A stretch of 64,000 nucleotides of DNA from Streptomyces cynarae (GCF_025642135.1 NZ_CP106793.1:3207001-3271000), one strand, 5' to 3'. Positions 36,266 through 46,981 are shown, counted from the stretch's first letter. Numbers and translations are program-made. Notes: a model not told the origin generated them from the letters alone.

Positions 36266-36602
36266 TCACGCTTTCATATCCCCAGTGTCGTCTGCGGCTT
36301 CTTCCCAGCTCTCGGGCGCCAGGCGCACCGGCAGGCTCAGGCCGCCGGACTCGGCGATGCCCAGGGCACTGCCCACCTTGCCCGCCACCGAGGCTGCCCT
36401 CGCGACCGCAAGGGCTGTCGACTGCTCGGCAATGGTGTGGTCACGGGGTGTGGACGAGAGTGCCGTCCACGATCAGCATGGTGTCCTTACGGAACTGCTT
36501 GCGGGGTTCCAGTGCCAGCGACGGCCCGAGTTGGTCGATGATGCGGTCGGCTGCAGACTTTGACACCCCGAAGAGCGGCGCCAGTTGCTGCAGGGTCGCT
36601 CA
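36266..36602 (-). pseudogene. Transposase fragment joined to a toxin-gene fragment
   Basis: Read on the minus strand, 36602-36420 encodes a piece of an IS5-like transposase: LQQLAPLFGVSKSAADRIID, FRKDTMLIVDGTLVHT, then after a one-base shift DHTIAEQS. Immediately and in the same frame comes [15 protein letters not shown], nearly the same as [18 protein letters not shown] of the toxin at 38227-40884 (DNA match about 36365-36405 with 39862-39900). The frame then continues through SLPVRLAPESWEEAADDTG to a stop at 36266. Neither end of the transposase nor terminal repeats are present. It is a recombination scar. Confidence 0.72.
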
Positions 36603-36616
36603 ACCCGGTGAACGGG

Positions 36617-37114
36617 CTATCCAGACACCTCAGGGCCTAAACGCGTCAAGTCCTCACCGGTGAGTGCATGGTTTCCCCACCGGTTCCAGAGCGTGTGATG
36701 CCATTCGTCGGCATCGGGGCCGGGAGGCGTCACCGGCGGCACCGGCCCGGGGCTGGTCTCGATCAGGTGCAGCAACGACCAAGCGACGCCGTAGCAGTCG
36801 TCGGGGCCGAAGCAAGCAGCCAGAGCCTGCGCCTCGTCGGGTGTAACAGGCGTTTGCACCGTCGAGCTTCGCGTTCCGCAGGTCCGCGTCGTGGAGGTTG
36901 ACCGGCACAAGGGAACTCTCCGTCAGGTCGGTCCCGTGGACATGCGAGCGGTACAGTCCTGCGCCGACCGACCTGACGCTGGCCAACTTCACTTCCGACA
37001 ACCAGGATTCCGAGAAATCACCGTGCGGGAGTCCGCGCCTCGGAGGTCTAGCCCTGCGGCGTGCAGCCTCCCTCCGTCGGTGTCGAGCCACTCACGCAGA
37101 CGCTGGGTCGTCAT
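36617..37114 (-). pseudogene. Broken pentapeptide-repeat protein, likely former immunity gene
   Basis: From ATG 37114 the frame reads MTTQRLREWLDTDGGRLHAA then GLDLRGAD, stops soon after, and continues in the next frame as HGDFSESWLSEVKLASVRSV ... VHGTDLTESSLVPVNLHDAD, LRNAKLDGAN. It continues in the third frame as VTPDEAQALAACFGPDDCYG to a stop at 36617. A(D/N)L-type pentapeptide units are visible. Two frame changes are needed. Such small pentapeptide proteins occur among immunity genes downstream of polymorphic toxins, the position here. Sequencing error could explain one break, less easily both. Confidence 0.65.
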
Positions 37115-37210
37115 GCCATCCACCGAAAGCGGACTGGAGCCCATCCCTTACGGGACCGGCTCCTTCGACATCGTCGGTTCAACGTCGGCGTGGTCGCGGC
37201 CCTGACCCCG

Positions 37211-38230
37211 TCAGCCGCCGGCCGCCAGTTCTCGCAGCTCGATCAGGTCGACGGTACGAGGCCGGGCCGCAGGATCCACACGGCCGGAACCCGACTCCTC
37301 GGGAACGTTCGACGCCTCGGTGAGCGCCGCAGACGGTGAGAGACGCCGTTGGAAGAGGACGTGCAGACGGTCCAGCCACAAAAGGCCTGCCCTGTAGCCG
37401 TCATCGTCCGCGTCGATCCGTGGTTCGAAGCTGGCTGCGCCCTCGGCGTCCGAGGCCCACAGGTAGCCCAGAACTCGACCGTGTTCATCGCGCACCGGGA
37501 CGTACAGCACCTCTCCGTCCATCGAGCGCCGGTAGACGTCGTCCTGGAAACGGGGAGTGTGATGGAAGACCTCATTTCGATACGGAATCTCGAAGCTTCC
37601 CCACACGTCCGACGCAGCACCGTCGGATTCGTAGAAGTTCTCGATCCCGGTCTCGGTAGGCCTGCCGAAATACGTCGGATCGTCCGGATCGGTATCGGAA
37701 CCGAGCGCCGCAGCCAGTCCGTCCAGTGCGGCGGCCAGCCGCGGCGCGTTCGCCTTGTACACCTCGGGCTGTGCACGACCTCTCAGGTCGTACGGCATCC
37801 ACGCGTCCGTTCGCGTCGACAGGGCGACGGTGACGAAATCGGCGAACGACGACGCACTGAGCGAGAACAACTCCTCTTGCTGTGCCTCGTGCGGGGGCCT
37901 CTCGACAACACCGGTGCATGCCATCCTGGCATCCACGGACCCGACCTCGCCTGTTCGCATTCCCGCTCGGACTTCGTCGGCCAACCACGCCACCGTCTCG
38001 GGTCGGCTCGCCGCTTCGGACGAGACGGTGAACTCGCCCTCGAAAAGGCGGGTTCTCGCCCTTCCTGCTTCGGTGACCGAGATGTGTACGGTGTGCTCAC
38101 CAACCGCAAGCCTGTGCACCGACAACACGCCGTACGCCGCCAGCAGATCCCGCAGGCAGCACGTCAGCGCATCGGCCGATTCGTCCTCCCGCCCCCACGT
38201 CCAGCGGGCGACTGTCGTACTGGCGATCAC
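37211..38230 (-). CDS. Candidate immunity protein for the adjacent toxin (unknown family)
   Basis: A 339-aa acidic soluble protein whose GTG start (38230-38228) overlaps the toxin stop by 4 bp. Segments such as GYRFVAYD-like strands are absent; visible landmarks are SSFADFVTVALSTRTDAWMP, YFGRPTETGIENFYESDG and VLYVPVRDEHGRVLGYLWAS. I do not recognise a named domain. Translational coupling directly behind a toxin is the standard place for the cognate immunity gene. At 339 aa it is larger than most immunity proteins, so it could combine immunity with another role. Confidence 0.7.
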   Translation of the reverse strand: MIASTTVARWTWGREDESADALTCCLRDLLAAYGVLSVHRLAVGEHTVHISVTEAGRARTRLFEGEFTVSSEAASRPETVAWLADEVRAGMRTGEVGSVDARMACTGVVERPPHEAQQEELFSLSASSFADFVTVALSTRTDAWMPYDLRGRAQPEVYKANAPRLAAALDGLAAALGSDTDPDDPTYFGRPTETGIENFYESDGAASDVWGSFEIPYRNEVFHHTPRFQDDVYRRSMDGEVLYVPVRDEHGRVLGYLWASDAEGAASFEPRIDADDDGYRAGLLWLDRLHVLFQRRLSPSAALTEASNVPEESGSGRVDPAARPRTVDLIELRELAAGG

Positions 38231-40884
38231 AGCGTTCCCTCCGGGGTGAACCTACCGCCGCGCGGCACGAAAACTACCCCGTCCGGTGTACGGATGACAA
38301 ACTGCACTTCCTTTTGTTCGAAACCCTTCTGCAGCCGCCCGAGCTGGCTCTCAATTTCGGCCTTGGGCACCTTTGTATCGACCACGAAGGTTTGCACGTC
38401 GGCGTGCGAGTCCCTGAGCTGATCAAGGCTCTTGTATATCTTGTCGACGACCTTGCTTGCCTTCGTGGTCGAGTCCGGTCCCGTCATGTCCTTGAACTGC
38501 CAGCCGTGAACGTCGCCATTGGCGTCCCGGGCCATGACGTCGAGATCCGTTGCCGGACCTGTGATCACACCAGGCCTCAGCGTATGCCCATCCTGCTTCA
38601 CTTCGAACGAGATGTCAGTGAGTCCACTGTTGTGCAAGCGGTTGGCGAGCCGAATCTGCTCCAGGCAGCCGGAAAGGTCTTGTGGGCGCGAGAGGTTGGA
38701 AACCACAGTGGAAAATCCTTCGGTGTTCCTGAACCTGCCCGATGCGATGGTGTCGGCGATCTCCTTGCCTGCAGGACTGTCACCCAGCGTCTGCATGATC
38801 TTGCCCACGTCACCGGGCTTGACATTCGTGCCTCGTATCTGGTCCCGAACTTGCTGCTCGAGCTGACCGCCGCGCTCCATCGGTCCCGTGGCCTCGGTGG
38901 GGCGCTCCCAGCCAGCCGGCTCGTGCATGCCACCGATGTCCGGCGCATCAGCCGTTCCGGAACCGTGCAGTCCCTCACCACCGCCGGTGGCCGCGCCTTC
39001 ATGGCCATCGGTAGCCGTTCCCTCGACGTGACCGCCGACGGATGGCTGCTCGTGCCCTCCACGCGAGCCCTCATGGCCCGAGTTGCCAGGACCATCGGTA
39101 TGAGAGCCACTGCCGTGATCGCTCGGTGCTTCATGGCTGGCGGAGGGCCCGGCCCCGTGTTCGTGGGCGCTGCCACCGGGCAAGTGGTCACCCGCGTGGC
39201 CGCCTGGCAGATGATCCCCGGCATGGCCTGCACCCGGCAGACCGTCGCCGCCCGCGTGGACCCTCGGCACGCTCTCCCCGCCCGCATGCACCGCCGCGTC
39301 GTCGCCCGCCCGGCCAACGTCGCCCAGGTCGTGGCCCACGCTGTCGACCAGCCGAACGTGCTCCCCCGCCTGCTCAGCCGTCTGCCCGCCCGCGCCCACC
39401 AGCGCCGGCTCCCTGGCCGGAGTCGGTGTATGCGGCACGTCCGAGCCCGTCGGCGGTTTCGGCTCGGTGTCGCCCGGCTCCCTCGGGGCGTCCTCCGCAC
39501 TCTGCAGCACGTCGCCGTGCTCGTCCAGGATGTTTCCCCGCGGGTCGAGGTACCGCGCCGGGGCGCCCTCCCCGGTCGGCAGTCTCGTCGCGCCCTCCGG
39601 CAGTACCGGCCCGTCGTGGGCCGGCAGTTGGACGTTGCCGTCCGGGAGTCTGACCGCGCCCTCCGGGATCGCCGCTCCCTCCGGCAGGTGCACCGTGCCG
39701 TCGGGCAGCCTCACCGCGCCCTCGGGCAGCGTGAGCGCGTTCTCCGGGAGTTCGGGGATCTCGACGCGGCCGACGCCCTTCAGCGCCGCCGTGATGTCGC
39801 CGATCTTCGACAGGCCGGCGCCCGCGCCCTTCGCGACATACGTCATGGGATCGATGACCCGGCCCACCTTGCCCGCCACCGAGGCCGCCCTCGCGACCGC
39901 ACCCGCCTTGCCCGCACCGGCCGCCGCAGCCCCCTCGCCGCCGGTGAACACGGCCGTCAGGACGTTGAAGGTGACCGCACCGGCCGCACGAGCCGGGTTC
40001 TTGCCCCACTCGTCCCACGCCACCAGCGCCTTGCCCGTCTCCTTCATCGCCTTGCGCGAGTCGCGCAGCCACGACGGCAGCTTGTCGTCCGGCAGGCCCC
40101 AGAACAGAGCCTGAGCTCCGGGAAGCGAGGAGATCACCAGGCCGGTGGTCAGCTGCGCCAGGCCCTTCCACGCCTGCCCCATCGCCGCCCAGCCGTTGAC
40201 ACCCACCAGCGTGCCCAGGCCCTTGATCGTGCCCCAGACGCTGTCGATGACGATCCCGTCCCACAGGAACGACTTCACCCAGTGGCCGACCTCCCACCAG
40301 TGGTGCTTCTCGTCCACCGGATCGCCCCACGGGAGCTTGGCGTTCTTCATGTCGGCCGCGTCGAACCCGTACTGGTTCTTGTTGTCCGAGCCGTCCCCGG
40401 CCACCATCCGGGTGCCGTGCCACAACGCGGTGATCTTGTTGTGGCAGGTCCGTTCCGCCGCCCAGAACGCCGCCACCGTCTGCGTGATCTCGTCCCGGAT
40501 CCGGTTGTGCTCGTCGACCTTGTCGCCGTCGTACTCCCAGTCCTTGTCGTCCTTGACCGAGTTGACGAAGTTCGTCGCCTCGATCTTCAGCTGCTTCAGC
40601 TTCTCGACGAGCGGGCGGATCTCGGTCGCGTAACCGGACAAGGCCGAGGAGACCGTTTCCAGACCGGTGGCGAAGTCATCCGAACGGTCCGCCACCGGCT
40701 TCGTCGTCGCGAACAGCTGCTCCGCCTCCGGCGCGCTGTAGTACGCCGTCAGGCCCTGGAACCGGGTGTGCACGTCCCGGCCGGTGTCGCGGATGTCGGA
40801 GGCGTCGCTCTTCAGGTCGCCGTACGCCGCCTCCAGCTCCGCCAGGTTCCCCGTGTACTGCGGTATCGCCTCCGGATCGATCAC
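38227..40884 (-). CDS. Type VII-secreted polymorphic toxin with nuclease-like C-terminus
   Basis: An 885-aa protein from GTG 40884-40882. The N-terminal 1-200 is helical and ESX/WXG-like ([20 protein letters not shown], ending near [11 protein letters not shown]). Residues 215-370 are partly hydrophobic ([20 protein letters not shown]). Residues 370-460 have repeats of the type [19 protein letters not shown]. Residues 480-660 are Gly/His-rich ([18 protein letters not shown]). The C-terminal 220 residues form the toxin: [20 protein letters not shown] followed by QFKDM has the spacing of a PD-(D/E)xK nuclease core (Asp780/782, Gln796-x-Lys798), with an upstream Glu in SFEVKQDG. Small ESX-like genes precede it and an immunity candidate follows, all overlapping. 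Likely an antibacterial nuclease. Confidence 0.82.
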   Translation of the reverse strand: MIDPEAIPQYTGNLAELEAAYGDLKSDASDIRDTGRDVHTRFQGLTAYYSAPEAEQLFATTKPVADRSDDFATGLETVSSALSGYATEIRPLVEKLKQLKIEATNFVNSVKDDKDWEYDGDKVDEHNRIRDEITQTVAAFWAAERTCHNKITALWHGTRMVAGDGSDNKNQYGFDAADMKNAKLPWGDPVDEKHHWWEVGHWVKSFLWDGIVIDSVWGTIKGLGTLVGVNGWAAMGQAWKGLAQLTTGLVISSLPGAQALFWGLPDDKLPSWLRDSRKAMKETGKALVAWDEWGKNPARAAGAVTFNVLTAVFTGGEGAAAAGAGKAGAVARAASVAGKVGRVIDPMTYVAKGAGAGLSKIGDITAALKGVGRVEIPELPENALTLPEGAVRLPDGTVHLPEGAAIPEGAVRLPDGNVQLPAHDGPVLPEGATRLPTGEGAPARYLDPRGNILDEHGDVLQSAEDAPREPGDTEPKPPTGSDVPHTPTPAREPALVGAGGQTAEQAGEHVRLVDSVGHDLGDVGRAGDDAAVHAGGESVPRVHAGGDGLPGAGHAGDHLPGGHAGDHLPGGSAHEHGAGPSASHEAPSDHGSGSHTDGPGNSGHEGSRGGHEQPSVGGHVEGTATDGHEGAATGGGEGLHGSGTADAPDIGGMHEPAGWERPTEATGPMERGGQLEQQVRDQIRGTNVKPGDVGKIMQTLGDSPAGKEIADTIASGRFRNTEGFSTVVSNLSRPQDLSGCLEQIRLANRLHNSGLTDISFEVKQDGHTLRPGVITGPATDLDVMARDANGDVHGWQFKDMTGPDSTTKASKVVDKIYKSLDQLRDSHADVQTFVVDTKVPKAEIESQLGRLQKGFEQKEVQFVIRTPDGVVFVPRGGRFTPEGTL

Positions 40885-41270
40885 CTCTGACCCGCCCCCG
40901 GCATGTCCACCCGCGGATCCGCCAGCGCCTTGCGCTGCGCCTGCGCCGCCATCTGTTCGTCCCCGTTCAGATAGGCCGTCGTCGCATCCACCGCACCCTG
41001 CAGCGACTTGCCCGCCCGCGCCGCGATGAACTGCAGGTCCCTCGTGGCGTGTTCGGCGTACTGCGAAAGGGCCAGCGCCACCAGGCCGCCCTGCGGCTTC
41101 CCGTCACCGCCCCCGCCCCCACCGTTCGCGGAGATCGTGCCGGCACTGGACGCCGCCGACGTCAGATGCTCCCCGAACGCGTTCGCCTGCTTCTCGAAAT
41201 GCGACGCCGCCTCACCCGTCGTCTTCAACACACCCTGAATGCCCTGCGGCTTCAGATCCCAGCCCGGCAC
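40881..41270 (-). CDS. Small ESX-associated protein (DUF6507-like)
   Basis: About 129 aa starting with two consecutive GTG codons (41273 and 41270). [20 protein letters not shown] at the start and a helical run of [18 protein letters not shown] suggest the small family I recall as DUF6507, found with WXG100 proteins in Streptomyces. [20 protein letters not shown] and [17 protein letters not shown] complete a helical hairpin-like fold. Its stop overlaps the toxin start (GTGA), so it is probably a targeting partner or chaperone for toxin secretion. Confidence 0.72.
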   Translation of the reverse strand: MPGWDLKPQGIQGVLKTTGEAASHFEKQANAFGEHLTSAASSAGTISANGGGGGGDGKPQGGLVALALSQYAEHATRDLQFIAARAGKSLQGAVDATTAYLNGDEQMAAQAQRKALADPRVDMPGAGQR

Positions 41271-41309
41271 CACGCACCCCCCGCACCTACCGCCAAACCA
41301 CCACCGGCC

Positions 41310-41624
41310 TCAGCCGATGCCGTCGACCGCCGCCTTCGCCCGCGCCATGGTCGACTGCGCCGTCGCGTCGTTCTCCTCCAGCGTCGACCTCACCAGCGCG
41401 ATGATGTTCTTCACCTCCTGCGACGCACGGTTCCACCGCATTTCCTTGCCGTGGTACTCGTCCGCCACCCCGTCAGCCGTGAAGTCCGCGATCGCCGCCT
41501 TCACCTGACGGTCCCGATCCGCGATGACCTGCTCCAACCGGCCGATCACCGACTGGAGACTGGCCTGCGCGTCCGCCGACGCGCCCGTGTCGTACGACCG
41601 ACGGTCCACATCCGAACCCGCCAT
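41310..41624 (-). CDS. WXG100/ESAT-6-like protein
   Basis: A 104-aa all-helical protein. YDTGASADAQASLQSVIGRL, DRQVKAAIADFTADGVADEY and NRASQEVKNIIALVRSTLEE form the two long helices of the ESAT-6 fold. WNRA stands in place of the usual WxG turn. Start ATG 41624. Proteins like this travel through the type VII (ESX) system as helical pairs, here probably with the neighbour at 41705. No ESX ATPase or membrane gene is in the window. Confidence 0.75.
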   Translation of the reverse strand: MAGSDVDRRSYDTGASADAQASLQSVIGRLEQVIADRDRQVKAAIADFTADGVADEYHGKEMRWNRASQEVKNIIALVRSTLEENDATAQSTMARAKAAVDGIG

Positions 41625-41704
41625 CACCCATCACTCCCCGTGGAAAAAGGACAGAAGTCGACCTGCCGTCGGCCGCTCCGCCGCGGCCACCCGCGCCGCC
41701 GCGC

Positions 41705-42031
41705 TCAGCGGAACCTGGCCGCGTCGAAGTTCGCCGCCCCCATCTGACGCCGCGCGTTGTCACCCTGCTCCTGGACACCCGTGCCGAACGCCGAGTCCAT
41801 GCCGCTCTGACCGCCCAGGATCGCCGCCAGCGAACCGTTCAGCTCCTGCGTGATCTCGTCCGCCCGCGCCTTGAACCGGTCGAACGCCACCCGGCCCGCA
41901 CCGTTGAACTTCCCCTCCAACGGCTGTGCCGCCTGCACCAGTTGACGGATCAGCGTCCCCAGATCGTCACTCGACCCACGCGACTCCTTGACCAGCGTGG
42001 ACAGGGTCTGCGCCCCCATGTCGAACTTCAT
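41705..42031 (-). CDS. WXG100 family ESX secretion-associated protein
   Basis: A 108-aa helical protein, first gene of the toxin operon. LSTLVKESRGSSDDLGTLIR and VQAAQPLEGKFNGAGRVAFD (the FNGAG turn replaces WxG) are followed by RFKARADEITQELNGSLAAI, the two-helix pattern of EsxA/WXG100 proteins. AGGGGGAGCCGAG precedes the ATG at 42031. The 325 bp upstream is the divergent promoter region shared with the ribose operon. Confidence 0.82.
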   Translation of the reverse strand: MKFDMGAQTLSTLVKESRGSSDDLGTLIRQLVQAAQPLEGKFNGAGRVAFDRFKARADEITQELNGSLAAILGGQSGMDSAFGTGVQEQGDNARRQMGAANFDAARFR

Positions 42032-42281
42032 CTCGGCTCCCCCTGTGGCGAGTTGAGCTCACTGAACGATTCCGCACCCTCCATGTTCACGGCCGCCCCT
42101 CACACTCGCAACCGCCTCCGGTCACAGCCCTGCTACAGGGAACGGATCACTCCGCGAAGTCCAGGGGGCAGACATGCACTCGAGTGGCCCACCTCACACC
42201 AGCCGCAGCCCACGCCCCCTCAAGTGACCTGCCTCACACGGTCACAATCAGGTCTCGCCCTCGCTCCACCCCTTGAAGAAC

Positions 42282-42331
42282 GGAATGTAATCGATTCCAA
42301 TCCTGTTCGTCAGTCGTGAAAACGATTCCAC
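42282..42331. promoter_or_regulatory. Two LacI-type operators before the ribose operon
   Basis: GGAATgtaATCGATTCC (42282-42298) is an imperfect palindrome, and GTGAAAACGATTCCAC (about 42316-42331) repeats the CGATTCCA half-site. Both lie 25-75 bp before the LacI-family gene, followed by AAGGAGGTGG as RBS. They are the likely binding sites of RbsR on its own operon. The rest of 42032-42281 holds no supported gene. Confidence 0.65.
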
Positions 42332-42356
42332 GGATCCACAAGGAGGTGGTCCGGCG

Positions 42357-43397
42357 ATGGCGAGCATCAAGGACGTCGCCGCCGAGGCGGGAGTCTCCGT
42401 CGCCACGGTGTCGCGCGTCCTGAACGACCACCCGTCGGTCAGCGCCGAGGCACGCACCCGTGTGCTGGCCGCCGTCGAGGCGCTGGGCTACCGCCCGAAC
42501 GCCGTCGCCCGGTCCCTGCGCACCGACCAGACCCACACCCTCGGCCTGGTCATCAGCGACGTGCTCAACCCCTACTTCACCCATCTGGCCCGCTCCGTCG
42601 AGGAGGAGGCCCGCGCCCTCGGCTACAGCGTGATCATCGGCAACGCCGACGAGCGGCCCGACCTCCAGGACCACCATGTGCGGACCCTGATGGACCGGCG
42701 GATCGACGGGCTGCTCGTCTCCCCGACGGACGGCGGGTCGCCGCTCATCCTGGACGCCGCGCGGGCCGGCACCCCGATGGTCTTCGTGGACCGGTGGATC
42801 GCGGGCGTCGACGTACCCGTCGTACGCTCCGACGGCCGCGCCGCCGTCCACGATCTCGTCCGTCATCTGCACGGGCTCGGCCACCGGCGGCTCGCGATCA
42901 TCGCCGGTCCGGCGGCGACCACGACGGGCCGCGAGCGCGTCGAGGCCTTCCGCGAGGCCCTGGCCGAGTACGGGCTCCCCCTCCCGGACGCCTACATCGG
43001 CCAGGGCGACTTCCAGGTCGAGAGCGGGCGCCGGGCCACCGAGCGGTTCCTCGACCTGGCCGAGCCGCCCGAGGCCGTGTTCGCCGCCGACAACCTGATG
43101 GGGCTCGGCGCGCTGGACGCCATCCGGGCGCGCGGGCTGCGGGTGCCGGACGACATCGCGCTCGCCGCGTTCGACGACATCCCGTGGTTCGTGCACACCG
43201 ATCCGCCGATCACCGCGATCGCCCAGCCCACCGGCCGGCTGGGACGCGCCGCCGTGCGCGCGCTGGTCGACCGCATCGAGGGGCGGCACCCCGAGTCCGT
43301 CACCCTCCCCGCCCGTCTCGTCGTACGCCGCTCGTGCGGCGAGTCGCCTGCACAGGCCCCCGCTGTGCAGTTCCCCGTACAAAGGAGCCAGTCGTGA
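42357..43397 (+). CDS. rbsR: LacI family regulator of the ribose operon
   Basis: A 346-aa repressor. The helix-turn-helix and hinge are MASIKDVAAEAGVSVATVSR and VLNDHPSVSAEARTRVLAAV. The ligand-binding core has GLVISDVLNPYFTHLARSVE and SPTDGGSPLILDAARAGTPM, ending in AFDDIPWFVHTDPPITAIAQ. It lies first in the rbs operon and its stop overlaps the rbsA start (GTGA). Likely releases its operators when ribose or a ribose phosphate binds. Confidence 0.92.
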   Translation: MASIKDVAAEAGVSVATVSRVLNDHPSVSAEARTRVLAAVEALGYRPNAVARSLRTDQTHTLGLVISDVLNPYFTHLARSVEEEARALGYSVIIGNADERPDLQDHHVRTLMDRRIDGLLVSPTDGGSPLILDAARAGTPMVFVDRWIAGVDVPVVRSDGRAAVHDLVRHLHGLGHRRLAIIAGPAATTTGRERVEAFREALAEYGLPLPDAYIGQGDFQVESGRRATERFLDLAEPPEAVFAADNLMGLGALDAIRARGLRVPDDIALAAFDDIPWFVHTDPPITAIAQPTGRLGRAAVRALVDRIEGRHPESVTLPARLVVRRSCGESPAQAPAVQFPVQRSQS

Positions 43398-44923
43398 GCA
43401 ACCCTGACGAGTTGCTGCGCATCGAAGGCATACGCAAGACCTTCCCCGGCGTGGTCGCGCTCGACGGCGTCGACTTCGATCTGCGCCGCGGCGAGGTGCA
43501 TGTGCTGCTCGGTGAGAACGGCGCGGGCAAGAGCACCCTCATCAAGATGCTCTCCGGCGCCTACCGCCCCGACGCCGGGCGGATCCTGGTCGGCGGCGAG
43601 GAGGTGCGCATCCACGGTGCGCAGGACTCCGAGCGCCTCGGGATCGCCACCATCTACCAGGAGTTCAACCTCGTTCCCGACCTGACCGTCGCCGAGAACA
43701 TCTTCCTGGGCCGCCAGCCGCGCCGCTTCGGCATGATCGACCGCAAGAAGATGGAGGCGGACGCCGCCGCACTCCTCGAACGCGTCGGTGTGAACGTGTC
43801 TCCCCGCGCGCGTGTGCGTGAACTGGGCATCGCCCGGCTCCAGATGGTCGAGATCGCGAAGGCGCTCAGCCTGAACGCGCGCGTGCTGATCATGGACGAG
43901 CCGACGGCCGTGCTCACCTCCGAAGAGGTCGAGAAGCTGTTCGCCATCGTGCGCGCGCTGCGCGAGGACGGCGTCGGCATCGTCTTCATCACCCACCATC
44001 TGGAGGAGATCGCCGCTCTCGGGGACCGGGTGACCGTGATCCGCGACGGCAGGAGCGTCGGTCAGGTGCCCGCCTCCACGCCCGAGGACGAGCTCGTGCG
44101 CCTCATGGTGGGACGGTCGATCGAGCAGCAGTACCCGCGTGAACGGCCCGACACCGGCGCGGCGTTGCTCACCGTCGAGGGGCTCACCCGGGACGGGGTC
44201 TTCCACGACGTGTCGTTCGAGGTGCGGGCCGGTGAGGTCGTCGGCATCGCGGGGCTGGTGGGGGCCGGCCGTACGGAGGTCGTACGGGCGGTGTTCGGCG
44301 CCGATCCCTATGACAGGGGAGCCGTGCGCGTCGCCGGCACCCAGGTGCGCCGGTACGACGTGAACGCCGCGATGGAGGCCGGGATCGGGCTCGTGCCCGA
44401 GGACCGCAAGGGCCAGGGTCTCGTCCTGGACGCGTCCATCGAGGAGAACCTCGGACTCGTGACCATGCGGGCCGCGACCCGCGGCGGGCTCGTCGACCGC
44501 AAGGGGCAGCACGCCGCCGCGGCCAAGGTCGCCGACCAGCTGCGCGTGCGGATGGCCGGTCTCGGCCAGCACGTGCGCACGCTCTCCGGTGGCAACCAGC
44601 AGAAGGTCGTCATCGGCAAGTGGCTCCTGGCGAACACCAAGGTGCTCATCCTCGACGAGCCGACGCGCGGTATCGACGTCGGCGCCAAGGTCGAGATCTA
44701 CCAGCTGATCAACGAACTCACGGCCGCGGGCGCCGCAGTCCTGATGATCTCCAGCGATCTGCCCGAGGTGCTCGGCATGAGCGACCGGGTGCTGGTGATG
44801 GCCCAGGGCCGGATCGCGGGCGAACTCTCCGCCGACGAGGCGACGCAGGATTCCGTCATGGCGCTCGCCGTCAGCACACCCACCACGTCTGTGAACGAAA
44901 TGGAGGCCACCCGTGGCCACTGA
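43394..44923 (+). CDS. rbsA: Ribose ABC transporter ATPase, two ATPase domains
   Basis: A 509-aa protein with duplicated ABC domains. The first has Walker [21 protein letters not shown] (about residues 36-55), its signature region [15 protein letters not shown] and Walker [13 protein letters not shown]. The second has [34 protein letters not shown] and [13 protein letters not shown]. The degenerate second Walker A is normal for RbsA/MglA. GTG 43394 overlaps the repressor stop. It powers uptake through the fused permease next door. Confidence 0.95.
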   Translation: MSNPDELLRIEGIRKTFPGVVALDGVDFDLRRGEVHVLLGENGAGKSTLIKMLSGAYRPDAGRILVGGEEVRIHGAQDSERLGIATIYQEFNLVPDLTVAENIFLGRQPRRFGMIDRKKMEADAAALLERVGVNVSPRARVRELGIARLQMVEIAKALSLNARVLIMDEPTAVLTSEEVEKLFAIVRALREDGVGIVFITHHLEEIAALGDRVTVIRDGRSVGQVPASTPEDELVRLMVGRSIEQQYPRERPDTGAALLTVEGLTRDGVFHDVSFEVRAGEVVGIAGLVGAGRTEVVRAVFGADPYDRGAVRVAGTQVRRYDVNAAMEAGIGLVPEDRKGQGLVLDASIEENLGLVTMRAATRGGLVDRKGQHAAAAKVADQLRVRMAGLGQHVRTLSGGNQQKVVIGKWLLANTKVLILDEPTRGIDVGAKVEIYQLINELTAAGAAVLMISSDLPEVLGMSDRVLVMAQGRIAGELSADEATQDSVMALAVSTPTTSVNEMEATRGH

Positions 44924-46859
44924 CACGCTCAAGAGCCGGGCGGGCGCCGGTGGCGCCGCGGGGGTCCGCAGACTCCTGCTCGACAACGGCGCGCTCACCG
45001 CGCTGATCGTCCTGGTCATCGCGATGTCCGCGCTGTCCGGCGACTTCCTGACGACCGACAACCTCCTCAACATCGGCGTCCAGGCGGCCGTCACGGCCAT
45101 CCTCGCCTTCGGCGTCACCTTCGTGATCGTCTCGGCGGGCATCGACCTGTCGGTGGGGTCGGTCGCCGCGCTGTCGGCCACCGTCCTGGCCTGGAGCGCC
45201 ACGTCGGCGGGCGTCCCCGTCGCGATAGCGGTGATCCTCGCGATCGCGACCGGCCTCGCCGCCGGACTCGTCAACGGCATCCTGATCTCGTACGGGAAGC
45301 TCCCGCCGTTCATCGCGACGCTCGCCATGCTGTCGGTGGGCCGCGGTCTTTCGCTGGTCATCTCGCAGGGCTCCCCGATCGCGTTCCCGAACTCGGTCTC
45401 GCACCTCGGTGACACGCTGGGCGGCTGGCTGCCCGTGCCGGTCCTCGTCATGGTCGTCATGGGCCTGATCACCGCGTTCGTCCTCGGCCGTACGTACATC
45501 GGCCGCTCCATGTACGCGATCGGCGGCAACGAGGAAGCGGCCCGTCTGTCGGGTCTGCGGGTGAAGAAGCAGAAGATCGCGATCTACGCGCTGTCGGGTC
45601 TGTTCGCCGCGGCCGCGGGCATCGTGCTCGCCGCGCGACTGTCCTCCGCGCAGCCGCAGGCCGCCAACGGCTACGAGCTGGACGCGATCGCCGCGGTCGT
45701 CATCGGCGGCGCCTCCCTCGCGGGCGGCACCGGCAAGGCGTCGGGCACGCTGATCGGCGCGCTGATCCTGGCGGTGCTGCGCAACGGCCTCAACCTGCTG
45801 TCGGTGTCGGCCTTCTGGCAGCAGGTCGTCATCGGTGTCGTGATCGCCCTGGCGGTGCTCCTCGACACCGTGCGCCGCAAGGCCGGGGCCACCCCCGTGG
45901 CCGCCGGCACCTCTCCGGGCGGCCGGGGCCGGCAGACGCTGACGTACGCGCTCGCGGCCGTGGTCGCGGTGGCCGTGGTGGGCGGGATGTCCTTCCTGCA
46001 CGGCGGCTCGTCCTCCACCACGCCGAAGGTGGGCCTGTCGCTGTCCACCCTCAACAACCCCTTCTTCGTCCAGATCAAGCAGGGCGCGCAGGCGGAGGCG
46101 AAGAAGCTGGGCGTCGACCTGACCGTCACGGACGCGCAGAACGACGCCTCGCAGCAGGCCAACCAGTTGCAGAACTTCACCAGCTCGGGCCTCGGCGCGA
46201 TCGTCGTCAACCCGGTGGACTCGGACGCCGCGGGCCCGGCGGTGCGGGCCGCGAACAAGGCGGGCGTCCCCGTCGTGGGCGTCGACCGCGGCGTCAACAA
46301 GGCGAAGACGGCCGCGCTGGTCGCCTCCGACAACGTCGAGGGCGGCAAGCTGGGCGCCAAGGCGCTGGCCGAGAAGCTCAGCGGCAAGGGCAAGATCGTG
46401 ATCCTGCAGGGTCTGGCCGGCACGTCCGCGAGCCGCGAGCGCGGCGCGGGCTTCGCCGAGGGCCTGAAGGCCTACCCGGGCATCCAGGTCGTCGCCGAGC
46501 AGCCCGCCGACTTCGACCGCACCAAGGGCCTCGACGTGATGACGAACCTGCTCCAGGCCCACCCGGACATCCAGGGCGTCTTCGCCGAGAACGACGAGAT
46601 GGCGCTCGGCGCGATCAAGGCGCTGGGGTCGAAGGCCGGGAAGTCGGTCCAGGTCGTCGGCTTCGACGGTGAGCCGGACGGACTCGCCGCGGTCAAGGCG
46701 GGCACGCTGTACGCGTCGGTGGCGCAGCAGCCCTCGCAGCTGGGCCGGATCGCGATCGACAACGCGCTGCAGGCCGCTCAGGGCAAGAAGGTCGAGAAAA
46801 CGGTCATGGTGCCGGTGAAGGTGGTCACGAAGGAGAACGTGGCCGGGTTCACCGGCTGA
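44913..46859 (+). CDS. Fused ribose permease and substrate-binding protein (RbsC-RbsB)
   Basis: A 648-aa protein in one frame, starting at GTG 44913, 11 bp inside the end of rbsA. Residues 1-325 are an RbsC permease ([60 protein letters not shown]). A further helix lies at about 345-365 ([20 protein letters not shown]). Residues 370-648 are an RbsB-type binding protein ([57 protein letters not shown]). The extra helix places the binding domain outside and tethers it to its own permease, instead of the usual free lipoprotein. From memory S. coelicolor has a similar bifunctional protein here. Confidence 0.93.
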   Translation: MATDTLKSRAGAGGAAGVRRLLLDNGALTALIVLVIAMSALSGDFLTTDNLLNIGVQAAVTAILAFGVTFVIVSAGIDLSVGSVAALSATVLAWSATSAGVPVAIAVILAIATGLAAGLVNGILISYGKLPPFIATLAMLSVGRGLSLVISQGSPIAFPNSVSHLGDTLGGWLPVPVLVMVVMGLITAFVLGRTYIGRSMYAIGGNEEAARLSGLRVKKQKIAIYALSGLFAAAAGIVLAARLSSAQPQAANGYELDAIAAVVIGGASLAGGTGKASGTLIGALILAVLRNGLNLLSVSAFWQQVVIGVVIALAVLLDTVRRKAGATPVAAGTSPGGRGRQTLTYALAAVVAVAVVGGMSFLHGGSSSTTPKVGLSLSTLNNPFFVQIKQGAQAEAKKLGVDLTVTDAQNDASQQANQLQNFTSSGLGAIVVNPVDSDAAGPAVRAANKAGVPVVGVDRGVNKAKTAALVASDNVEGGKLGAKALAEKLSGKGKIVILQGLAGTSASRERGAGFAEGLKAYPGIQVVAEQPADFDRTKGLDVMTNLLQAHPDIQGVFAENDEMALGAIKALGSKAGKSVQVVGFDGEPDGLAAVKAGTLYASVAQQPSQLGRIAIDNALQAAQGKKVEKTVMVPVKVVTKENVAGFTG

Positions 46860-46981
46860 CCCGCCCCGTCCGGTCGCCACGGCGGCGGGCCGCGCAGCAC
46901 GCGCGGTCCGCGGCCGTGGCGCCGGATTCACCGCTTTGTCGGATGCACGGGGATCCGCTGGGATCCGTTGGGAGACAGTTC

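Noticed and set aside
42992..45529. 845-codon minus-strand frame opposite rbsR, rbsA and rbsC
   Set aside because: It lies opposite three well-recognised overlapping genes and has no recognisable domain; a shadow of high third-position GC.
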